A DNA stretch of 64,000 bases from Spirosoma utsteinense (GTDB lineage: Bacteria; Bacteroidota; Bacteroidia; Cytophagales; Spirosomataceae), in contig NZ_VFIA01000002.1 of the NCBI RefSeq assembly GCF_014282275.1, positions 62,001 to 126,000 of the forward strand, given 5' to 3'. Under the pieces are notes generated by a model. It was given only the letters and a program-made list of their open reading frames with translations. It had not been told where the DNA came from and did no database searches. The position numbers were made by a program, and so were the translations under genes. Of the stretch, positions 27,906-35,177 are shown piece by piece (the stretch's first letter is position 1; the number at the start of each line of letters is the position of its first letter).

Positions 27906-29069
27906 ATGCACCCTGTTACAAAACGACTTGTCCGGCTCTATGCATTCCTGCTGCTTTTAGGTCTGTTGCCGCTGGTCACAGAAGCCGCCGGAAAGCCTCG
28001 GCTTATCGACCGGAAAGCCACGAAAGAAACCGTTGCCTTACATCGTAACCTGCACCGGCTGACCAAAAAACATATTTTGTTCGGTCATCAGCATGCAACA
28101 GAGTATGGCCACGGCTGGTCGGATGAGCCCGGCCGCTCCGATGTTAAATCCGTATCCGGGTCGCACCCGGCCGTTATCGGGGTCGATTTTAGTGGTTTAA
28201 CGGGCCGGTCCCAGCAAAGCATCGACGCCTATCGGGAACGCCTGCGTGCTTCCATCGTCGACACCTACGACCGGGGTGGCGTTACCACAGCCGCCTGGCA
28301 CTTTTCCAATCCCGTTTCCGGTAACGGGTTCAATTGGGTCGATTCCGTTTCGTCGCCCGCCGTACAACACCTTATTCCGGGTGGATCGCACCATGAACAG
28401 TACAAGGCTATTCTTCGCACACTTGGCGACCTGGCACAGTCCGTACGGGGGCGCGACGGGAAACTGGTGCCGGTGATTTTTCGGCCGTATCACGAGTTTG
28501 ACGGCAACTGGTTCTGGTGGGGCAAATCGCATTGTACGCCCGCTGAGTTCAAGTCGCTCTGGCGGTTTACGGTTGGTTATCTGCGGGATTCGCTACAGGT
28601 CCACAACTTCATCTATACCTTCTCGCCCGACTGCCTTTTTACCACGACGGAGCAGTACCTGGAACGGTATCCGGGCGACGAATGGGTCGATATGGTAGGG
28701 GTAGACAACTACGCTGACTTCGGGCGGAACGAACGCTACAACTTACAGGCAGGCGTTCAGAAATTAAAGATCGTATCAGACTATGCCCGGAAAGCCGGTA
28801 AGCTGGCGGCCTTCACCGAAACCGGCCTGGAGTCTATCCCCAACAGGAGCTGGTGGACCGAGACCCTGTTGAAATCACTCCTGGCGGAGAAGATGCGGCT
28901 TACCTACGTGCTGGTCTGGCGCAATGACAGTCGAAGCCCGACCCATTATTATGCCCCCTACCCCGGTCAGGTCAGTATCCCCGATTTCCTCCGGTTCTAC
29001 CAGCACCCGTACACCTGGTTCGAGGCCGATCTGCCGAAGATGTACAAAAAACGGCTGCTGAGTCTCTGA
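27906..29069 (+). CDS. GH26 beta-mannanase
   Basis: A 387-residue secreted glycoside hydrolase of family 26, cutting beta-1,4-mannosidic bonds in mannan, glucomannan or galactomannan. A signal sequence (about 1-28) is followed by the family start KHILFGHQHATEYGHGW. The acid/base Glu197 is in FRPYHEFDGNWFWWG and the nucleophile Glu305 in FTETGLE; the spacing of 108 is that of characterised GH26 mannanases. No lipobox or binding module is attached, so the enzyme is probably periplasmic or secreted. It stands 158 bp after the SusCD-IPT operon and gives the best hint to its substrate. Confidence 0.92.
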   Translation: MHPVTKRLVRLYAFLLLLGLLPLVTEAAGKPRLIDRKATKETVALHRNLHRLTKKHILFGHQHATEYGHGWSDEPGRSDVKSVSGSHPAVIGVDFSGLTGRSQQSIDAYRERLRASIVDTYDRGGVTTAAWHFSNPVSGNGFNWVDSVSSPAVQHLIPGGSHHEQYKAILRTLGDLAQSVRGRDGKLVPVIFRPYHEFDGNWFWWGKSHCTPAEFKSLWRFTVGYLRDSLQVHNFIYTFSPDCLFTTTEQYLERYPGDEWVDMVGVDNYADFGRNERYNLQAGVQKLKIVSDYARKAGKLAAFTETGLESIPNRSWWTETLLKSLLAEKMRLTYVLVWRNDSRSPTHYYAPYPGQVSIPDFLRFYQHPYTWFEADLPKMYKKRLLSL

Positions 29070-29164
29070 CGTTTAAAAGAAATGAGGTGGCTAAAAGGCT
29101 ATCAGAGTAGTAGGAACATTTCAGGCAATTCCTTTCCCCTAAAAATACCTTATTCCTTTTCTCC

Positions 29165-30724
29165 ATGCGATCGAAACGCTTTGCAGTACTTATACTAACG
29201 ATACTCCTGTGCCAGTGGTCGGCGATAGCCAGAGCGCAAAAATCGACCGTCGTCGGGCAGTTTGAGAACCAGTCAGACATTGGCAAGGTCAAACGCCCCG
29301 GCTCCGCTACCTATAACGCAGCCCGGCAAGAATACACCGTAGAAGGATCGGGCGTCAATATGTGGTTCAACAGTGACCAGTTCCATATGGTCTGGAAGCG
29401 CATGAAAGGCGATTTTATCCTGCAAACAACGGCCCATCTCCTGGGCAAAGGCGTTGACCCGCACCGTAAACTAGGCTGGATCGTACGGTCGGGCCTCGAC
29501 TCCAGCGCGGCCCACATCAATGCTGCGGTACATGGCGATGGCCTTACGTCGCTGCAATTCCGACGGACAGCGGGTGGCACGACAGAAGAGAAAAAATCGA
29601 CGCTAACAGCGGCCGACGTGATTCAGTTAGCCCGCCATGGCAACACGTACACGATGTCGGTAGCCCGCAACGGACAGCCGTTTGTGAGCGAAGAGGTAAC
29701 CGATCTGAATCTGGGCGATGAGGTGTATGTAGGGTTATTCGTTTGTTCGCACAACCCCGACGTTTCGGAGAAAGCGCTGTTCACCAATGTCCGCGTTATC
29801 GTACCGGCCCGCGATAACTTCGTCCCTTACCGCGAGTATATCGGTAGTTGCCTGGAGTTGATGGACGTGGCCAGCGGGCATCGTACCGTTATTTACCAAT
29901 CGCCCGAAAGCCTGCAGGCACCAAACTGGTTACCCAACAACAAGGCGCTCATTTACAACAGCAAAGGCGGGCTGTACCGCTTCGACCTGAAGACGAAAAC
30001 CCCCACGCTGATCAACAGCGATTTTGCTACCAACAACAATAATGACCACGTGCTGTCATTCGATGGCAAGCAGTTGGGGATCAGTCACCACAGCAAGGAC
30101 GACAACAACCAATCGGTCGTCTATACCATGCCCACGACGGGTGGCAAGCCCAAACGCGTTACGGCTGTCACCACGGGTCCCTCCTACCTGCATGGCTGGT
30201 CGCCCGACAGTCGGGAACTGGTCTACACCGCCCAGCGCAACGGCGACTTCGACATCTACAAAATCAACGCCAACGGAGGGCAGGAGATCAAACTCACCGA
30301 GGGCAAACCCCTGGACGACGGCCCTGAATACGCCCCCGACGGCAAATACATTTATTTCAACTCGACCCGGACGGGCACCATGCAGATCTGGCGCATGAAA
30401 GCTGACGGCAGTGAGGAAGAGCAGATCACGAACGACGGGTATAACAACTGGTTTCCCCACATCTCGCCGGATGGCAAATGGATGACGATCCTGTCGTTCA
30501 GCACCGATGTAAAACCCGACGATCACCCGTTCTACAAACAGGTCTATCTGCGGCTGTTGCCAATCGCAGATGGCAATCCAGCGAAGGAAACGCCTAAAGT
30601 TATTGCTTACATTTACGGTGGGCAGGGCACGATCAATACACCATCGTGGTCGCCCGACAGCAAACAGCTTTCCTTTATCAGCAACACATCCTTATTGGAC
30701 ATCCCGGGGCCCAAAGCTCGGTAG
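29165..30724 (+). CDS. DUF1349 plus TolB-like (PD40) beta-propeller protein
   Basis: A 519-residue exported protein. After a signal sequence (FAVLILTILLCQWSAIARA), residues about 30-215 resemble a DUF1349 concanavalin-like lectin domain (MWFNSDQFHMVWKRM). Residues about 220-515 are PD40/WD40-like repeats of the TolB type (WSPDSRELVYTAQRNGDFDI, YAPDGKYIYFNSTRTGTMQI, ISPDGKWMTILSFS). Such proteins often accompany glycan-use genes in Bacteroidota, where they may bind or sense oligosaccharides; no activity is established. It is followed 58 bp later by the NIPSNAP gene. Confidence 0.8.
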   Translation: MRSKRFAVLILTILLCQWSAIARAQKSTVVGQFENQSDIGKVKRPGSATYNAARQEYTVEGSGVNMWFNSDQFHMVWKRMKGDFILQTTAHLLGKGVDPHRKLGWIVRSGLDSSAAHINAAVHGDGLTSLQFRRTAGGTTEEKKSTLTAADVIQLARHGNTYTMSVARNGQPFVSEEVTDLNLGDEVYVGLFVCSHNPDVSEKALFTNVRVIVPARDNFVPYREYIGSCLELMDVASGHRTVIYQSPESLQAPNWLPNNKALIYNSKGGLYRFDLKTKTPTLINSDFATNNNNDHVLSFDGKQLGISHHSKDDNNQSVVYTMPTTGGKPKRVTAVTTGPSYLHGWSPDSRELVYTAQRNGDFDIYKINANGGQEIKLTEGKPLDDGPEYAPDGKYIYFNSTRTGTMQIWRMKADGSEEEQITNDGYNNWFPHISPDGKWMTILSFSTDVKPDDHPFYKQVYLRLLPIADGNPAKETPKVIAYIYGGQGTINTPSWSPDSKQLSFISNTSLLDIPGPKAR

Positions 30725-30782
30725 TCTACTCGCTAACAGCAGCAACAATCTCAAACAAAACAATAAATCTTTTTCTACCCGA

Positions 30783-31556
30783 ATGAAACGAAGACAATTT
30801 GTGGCGGCCTCGCTGGCTGCCTCCGCTGCCGTCACAAGCGGCCAGGTAGTGGCACAAGCCGCTCCCGCTCAGAAGCAGGTATTTGAGTTAAGAATATATG
30901 AATTTCGTACCGGCGCGTCGCCAGCCAGTCTGGAAACGTACCTGAAAGAAGGGCTGATGCCCGCCCTCAACAAACTGGGCGCGAAAAACATTGGCGTTTT
31001 CAGCGAGTTGGCGAAACCGGAGCCCGGCAAGCTGTATGTACTGATTCCCCACGCATCCTGGGACGCTTACTCGACTTCAGCTACCAAACTGGCCGCCGAC
31101 TCGACGTATACGCAGGCGCGGACTGCCTATGACGCTGTGGCCGTTGACAAAGCGCCCTACGCCCGCTATACGACCTCTATCCTGAATGCCTTCGATGCGC
31201 TGCCTGCGCTGGCAGTCCCCGCCAAAGAAAGCCGGATCTTCGAACTTCGCACCTACGAAGGGTATTCGGAAGACGCCGTCCGGCGGAAGGTCAAGATGTT
31301 CAACGTCGATGAGCTCCCCATTTTTTACAAGACCAAACTCAACCCGGTCTTCTTTGGCGAAGTTATAGCTGGCGAACATATGCCCTGCCTGACTTATATG
31401 CTTACCTTCAAGAACATGGAAGAGCGTGACGCGAACTGGAAACAATTTGGCAGCCATCCTGACTGGAAACGCGTATCGCAGGCCCCCGAATATGCCAATA
31501 CGGTTTCGCACATAATCCGGGTTTTCCTGGAGCCTACGGCCTATTCGCAGGTATAG
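30783..31556 (+). CDS. Exported NIPSNAP-family protein
   Basis: A 257-residue protein with two NIPSNAP domains (about 35-135, starting FELRIYEFRTG, and about 150-255, starting FELRTYEGYSED). The N terminus MKRRQFVAASLAASAAVTSG resembles a Tat or Sec signal, so the protein acts in the periplasm. The biochemical role of bacterial NIPSNAP proteins is not settled. The ATG at 30783 is chosen because it begins the signal peptide; the frame is open further upstream inside the preceding gene without matching sequence. Confidence 0.85.
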   Translation: MKRRQFVAASLAASAAVTSGQVVAQAAPAQKQVFELRIYEFRTGASPASLETYLKEGLMPALNKLGAKNIGVFSELAKPEPGKLYVLIPHASWDAYSTSATKLAADSTYTQARTAYDAVAVDKAPYARYTTSILNAFDALPALAVPAKESRIFELRTYEGYSEDAVRRKVKMFNVDELPIFYKTKLNPVFFGEVIAGEHMPCLTYMLTFKNMEERDANWKQFGSHPDWKRVSQAPEYANTVSHIIRVFLEPTAYSQV

Positions 31557-31583
31557 ATTTCAGGTGTAGCGGGCTTTGGCTGC

Positions 31584-32456
31584 CTACTTCCTGCGGCCCA
31601 GCCAAAGCCCGCCAATAACCAGTGCGGTACCTGCCAGCGTATACAGGGTGATGGGTTCGCCCATGAGGAAATAGGAGTACACGAAGCCGAAAATAGGGCA
31701 TAGAAACAGCCACAGCGATGCCCCGACGGGGTTCTGCCGGATGAGGTAGAACCACAGTTGCAGCGCGGCCACCGACACGGGCAAAATCAGCCAGAACACC
31801 GACGCCCAGAATCGTCCGTCGTAGTGTGACGCCCCGAAGTCGGCGAACAACAACGTAAACGGAAGAAGTTGAATACCCCCCAGCAGCACCTGCCAGCCGT
31901 TGATGACCAGGTTCGACAAGCGCCAGTCGATGCCCGCATAATACACCGTTGCCGCCGACACCGATACCATCCCGGCCAGTAGAATCAACAGACCTTCGAT
32001 CGTAGCAAAACTGTTTTGCAGCAGGGGATACGTCGCCACGCCCACGCCCACGATACCCAGCAGCAACCCGCCAATTTCATTGCGCCCCGGTATTCGGCGC
32101 AACCATAACGCCGACAGTAGGGCAATGAACAGCGGGTTGGTAGCGGTCGATAAACTACCGATTCCCGCCGAAACCTGCTTGAGCGCCAGCACGAAAGCCC
32201 CGAGGTAGATAGTCGTGTTCAGGAGCGCGAAAATAGCCAGCTGTTTGAACTCAGCGCGGGTCGGCCAGGCGCTTTTAGTGGGTTGTAACCCATACGCAAA
32301 GGCCAGCATAGCCGTTCCGGCAATGAAAAACCGGACGTTAGCCAGGATCAGCGGATGGACCGACTGCACGCCGAATTTGGTAGCGACCGAAGCCGATGCC
32401 CAGAGCGCGGCAAAAAGAAGACCGGGAACGGTGTTGGCGGGGAGAGACTTACGCAC
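31584..32456 (-). CDS. EamA-family (DMT) transporter
   Basis: A 290-residue membrane protein with about ten helices in two EamA repeats, the second ending FGFVYSYFLMGEPITLYTLA with the usual GEP(I/L) motif. Members export amino acids or metabolites; the substrate is unknown. The start is a GTG at 32456. It begins 2 bp after the stop of the DUF5615 toxin gene, so at present it is read as the last gene of that transcript. Confidence 0.9.
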   Translation of the reverse strand: MRKSLPANTVPGLLFAALWASASVATKFGVQSVHPLILANVRFFIAGTAMLAFAYGLQPTKSAWPTRAEFKQLAIFALLNTTIYLGAFVLALKQVSAGIGSLSTATNPLFIALLSALWLRRIPGRNEIGGLLLGIVGVGVATYPLLQNSFATIEGLLILLAGMVSVSAATVYYAGIDWRLSNLVINGWQVLLGGIQLLPFTLLFADFGASHYDGRFWASVFWLILPVSVAALQLWFYLIRQNPVGASLWLFLCPIFGFVYSYFLMGEPITLYTLAGTALVIGGLWLGRRK

Positions 32457-32458
32457 AA

Positions 32459-32812
32459 TTATAGCGTTCGGGTACGCACTTTTTTTGCGGTGATTACCGT
32501 GAATGAGTTGATCAGTTTATCACCGTGCTCCTGCAGAGTTTTTAGAATAATGTGAGCTTTTTCTTCCGTTGTTGTCCGGGGCAATCGATAAAACAAGATG
32601 CCACTATGAATGTGCCCTTTCTGAAAGTGCAGTTTCCCAAAGTCACTGTCGCCCGTTAACAAAACAGTGTCTGACGAAACCGATGTTTTCAGTACGGTTT
32701 CGTCAGACACTCCGCTTTGCGTTTCCTGTATGGCGGTTACGCTATACCCCTCTGAACGTAACAGGTGAATTACTCTACCTTCCACGTTTTCATCAGCCAG
32801 TAGCCGAATCAT
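32459..32812 (-). CDS. DUF5615 PIN-like toxin
   Basis: A 117-residue protein of the DUF5615 PIN-like family. The acidic residues expected for a PIN-type nuclease are visible in LLADENVEGRVI and LTGDSDFGKL. Such proteins form VapBC-like toxin pairs with DUF433 proteins. The ATG at 32812 overlaps the TGA of the DUF433 gene as ATGA, so translation is coupled. Upstream codons of the same frame lie inside the antitoxin gene and are not used. Confidence 0.85.
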   Translation of the reverse strand: MIRLLADENVEGRVIHLLRSEGYSVTAIQETQSGVSDETVLKTSVSSDTVLLTGDSDFGKLHFQKGHIHSGILFYRLPRTTTEEKAHIILKTLQEHGDKLINSFTVITAKKVRTRTL

Positions 32813-33060
32813 GCGGCTAATTTTCGACTGCGTCTGCTTTGTACGGTATGAGCAGCAAACCGTAGACAAGCATAAATCTGCTCTCGGGTCAGGTGAGGAT
32901 AGTCTTCGAGAATATCCTCTACCGTCTCACCATAAGCCAGTTTTCCGACAATGAGCTCAACCGTAATTCGGGTTCCCTTTAGGGTTGGCTTTCCAACCAT
33001 GATTGCCGGATCGGCTATAATGTAGTCCTGCCACTTTACGTCAATCATCGCCTTGTTCAT
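32809..33060 (-). CDS. DUF433 antitoxin
   Basis: An 83-residue DUF433 protein with a winged-helix-like fold. The family pattern IIADPAIMVGKPTLKGTRIT and VEDILEDYPHLTREQIYACL are clear. It is the predicted antitoxin and probable autoregulator of the DUF5615 toxin. Start candidates are ATGs at 33060 and 33048; both precede the domain. Its start lies 17 bp beyond the nadE 3' fragment, so this pair stands immediately behind a former nadE end. Confidence 0.85.
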   Translation of the reverse strand: MNKAMIDVKWQDYIIADPAIMVGKPTLKGTRITVELIVGKLAYGETVEDILEDYPHLTREQIYACLRFAAHTVQSRRSRKLAA

Positions 33061-33077
33061 TTTCTGCAAATATATTC

Positions 33078-33163
33078 CTAAAACCCAATCTTCCCCTTGC
33101 GGCCGTTTGGCTTCTGCTGGTTGGCCCACGCCTTCATCTCGTCCAGCTCCTTCTCAAAGCCGC
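33078..33163 (-). pseudogene. Diverged copy of the nadE 3' end
   Basis: These 86 bases align to the last 86 bases of nadE (35092-35177) on the same strand with seven mismatches. They encode FEKELDEMKAWANQQKPNGR then KGKIGF and a stop, against YEKELDEMKSWANEQKPNGR in nadE. The changes are silent or conservative (Y/F, S/A, E/Q), so this is the end of another functional nadE allele and not random decay. It lies 7 bp after the HNH gene stop and marks the distal edge of the defence-gene insertion. Confidence 0.9.
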
Positions 33164-33170
33164 TTAGTGA

Positions 33171-33794
33171 TCAGTCAAAGAAATCACCAGGTAATGATCG
33201 TACAGCCTTAATCGCCCGCATCAACATCGTAAAATGGCTGTCTCTTGACAATAATTTCTTGAGCAAGAGTTCTTTTTCAAATTCCTCCCGTTCATCTCCC
33301 ACCTTCCTGGAATGGTGCCATTCTGCCACGGCATTGACGACCTCATGGTGTTTGTCCTTGACCGCTGGTTTCAGGTCTTTATGAAGATGATTCAGTAACG
33401 CAGCCGTGTTAACCGCTTTCTGATTCGTAGAATCTCTGGCTTTAAACAGAGAGTTGCCTCCAAATTCAATAATATAAATTATCTCCTGCTCAACATTATC
33501 TTCTGCGTGACAAGGATCAAGATAACCACCTACTGGTGTTTTCTTCGGCCTTTGTTTATTGGCTTTCTGATCGATCACATACAGATTCTGCCAGTCAAAT
33601 ACTAAGTCAGGCCGTTCAGTCTTCGTAAGGAAATGATCAACCTCCATTTCCTTGGGGCTATCGAACACTTTTTCGGTTAAATAGCATTTACCGTTGAAAA
33701 CCTGATGTAACGCTTCAATTACGTCTGGCCTTCGATATGATTTTAAACTAGCTAGTGAAAGTGGAGCGGGTTGATCCCGAACTACATTAATCAT
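33171..33794 (-). CDS. HNH endonuclease of a Septu-like defence pair (PtuB-like)
   Basis: A 207-residue protein with an HNH-type nuclease core in its first half: NGKCYLTEK near 34-42, EVDHF with His54, DWQNLYV with Asn70 and KANKQRP with Asn79. The CxxC zinc pairs seen in many HNH proteins are incomplete here. The C-terminal half is helical and charged. Its ATG overlaps the TGA of the ATPase gene (ATGA), so the two are co-translated. ATPase plus HNH in this order is the arrangement of the Septu anti-phage system; assignment rests on layout and motifs. Confidence 0.75.
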   Translation of the reverse strand: MINVVRDQPAPLSLASLKSYRRPDVIEALHQVFNGKCYLTEKVFDSPKEMEVDHFLTKTERPDLVFDWQNLYVIDQKANKQRPKKTPVGGYLDPCHAEDNVEQEIIYIIEFGGNSLFKARDSTNQKAVNTAALLNHLHKDLKPAVKDKHHEVVNAVAEWHHSRKVGDEREEFEKELLLKKLLSRDSHFTMLMRAIKAVRSLPGDFFD

Positions 33795-35056
33795 TGGTGG
33801 GCGGTGTGTTGGGCTTCCTGTTGGGCAATTAACAACTCTAATTCAATTTTAAGAGTTGGAGAAAGATAATCACTGTTTTCGTCATAAATCTGCTGCAACG
33901 CCTTCTTCACCTCATCTCCCTTTTCACCCAGCCTATTCAAAACAGCATTTACCTGATTGATAATCTGATCCGCCGTCTCGGAGTACTCATTGTTCAGTCC
34001 AAAATGTGAGATCATCAAATCCGAATAACTACGGCCCGCCGTTTCTTCACTGATTCGACTTTCTTTTGTTGTCAGGTCAAAAATGGTAGCACTCTTAATG
34101 CTGGCAATTACAGCAGGTGAATGGGTAGCGGCAATGAACTGCACATTTGGGAATAATTCTGTAAGTAGAGGCAGAACTTGCTCCTGCAATTGTAGATGAA
34201 GGTGTGTTTCTGGCTCATCAATTAGTACTATCCCGCACGGATTATAACTGTAGTCCTTCACCTTTTTGCGAATTATATCAGTTCGCATGAATAAATCCAT
34301 CATTATGCTAAGCAGAGCGGATAAACCTTCAGGAAGAACATCAAAGGTTACTCTCCGACTACCTGATAAATTCAAATAAAATTCGTAGCTACTCCTTGCA
34401 AACTCAATTTCCAACAAATCATCACCTAATATTTTTCGAAAAGTAGTCTCTAAGCTTTTGAAGAAATAATTAATTTGTTCAATTTGAGCACTCTTATTTT
34501 CAATCTGACTAAATGCTTGTTCAATTTTCTGATTTACCAGATACTGTTTAAACTTGCGAATAAAATACTCTGTTGAATCAGCATCATTAAGTTTACTAGA
34601 AAACTCTACTTCTTTCGACGGAGCATCGACACCATCAACTATACTAGCACGTTTGGCGGGGAAATAAGAATAGATTTTATCGTTATACAAATCCAAAACT
34701 TCTTTAGGAGTCATGGATCTACTAGCAGTCCCTTCGGCATTAATCTCATGTGGAATTGAAAAAGAGACAACAACCTGTTGTACACTTTTAGCATGAGATA
34801 CTGGTGCAGTTACTTTAACGCCATCCTTTGTAGAAGCTATAGCAAGCAAAGATAGTTTAGTCTGATTCTCTTTACCTGAGAAGAACTGTCTATTGATAGC
34901 TCTCAAAATAGTGCTTTTTCCTGACCCATTTTTCCCTGTCAAGATTAGATGACTGAACGGCTTATAATCGTGCAGCGCTATATTGAAATTCCTGTATGCG
35001 TAACAGTTATTCACATGCAAGGATTTGATATAAGGAAATTTTTCAGGTGTAGTCAT
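33791..35056 (-). CDS. AAA/ABC-type ATPase of a Septu-like defence pair (PtuA-like)
   Basis: A 421-residue ATPase of the AAA_15/AAA_21, SMC-like group. The Walker A motif GKNGSGKS is at 41-48, an ABC-signature-like LPEGLSALLS at 241-250, Walker B GIVLIDEPE at 275-283 and the switch histidine in AATHSPAVI near 311. An insertion between Walker A and the signature is helical. Such ATPases gate the partner nuclease in Septu. Base composition is visibly more AT-rich than in nadE or the genes beyond, as expected for transferred DNA. No reverse transcriptase is present, which argues against a retron. It starts 35 bp after the nadE stop. Confidence 0.78.
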   Translation of the reverse strand: MTTPEKFPYIKSLHVNNCYAYRNFNIALHDYKPFSHLILTGKNGSGKSTILRAINRQFFSGKENQTKLSLLAIASTKDGVKVTAPVSHAKSVQQVVVSFSIPHEINAEGTASRSMTPKEVLDLYNDKIYSYFPAKRASIVDGVDAPSKEVEFSSKLNDADSTEYFIRKFKQYLVNQKIEQAFSQIENKSAQIEQINYFFKSLETTFRKILGDDLLEIEFARSSYEFYLNLSGSRRVTFDVLPEGLSALLSIMMDLFMRTDIIRKKVKDYSYNPCGIVLIDEPETHLHLQLQEQVLPLLTELFPNVQFIAATHSPAVIASIKSATIFDLTTKESRISEETAGRSYSDLMISHFGLNNEYSETADQIINQVNAVLNRLGEKGDEVKKALQQIYDENSDYLSPTLKIELELLIAQQEAQHTAHQ

Positions 35057-35091
35057 AATTCGCTGCTTTTCACAAAGTTACACGGGCTTAT

Positions 35092-35177
35092 CTAAAACCC
35101 AATTTTCCCTTTCCGGCCGTTTGGCTTCTGCTCGTTGGCCCACGACTTCATCTCGTCCAGTTCCTTCTCATAGCCGC
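35092..35177 (-). repeat. nadE 3' end, copy 1 (in the intact gene)
   Basis: The last 86 bases of intact nadE. The matching copy at 33078-33163 is in the same orientation, about 1.9 kb away, with the two defence genes between. Confidence 0.9.

Noticed and set aside
33061-33129. N-terminal extension of the DUF433 antitoxin into the nadE fragment
   Set aside because: The 23 extra residues are the nadE fragment read in another frame and do not belong to the DUF433 domain.
33171-35056. Retron with PtuAB-type effectors
   Set aside because: No reverse transcriptase gene and no msr/msd-like repeat region is present next to the pair.
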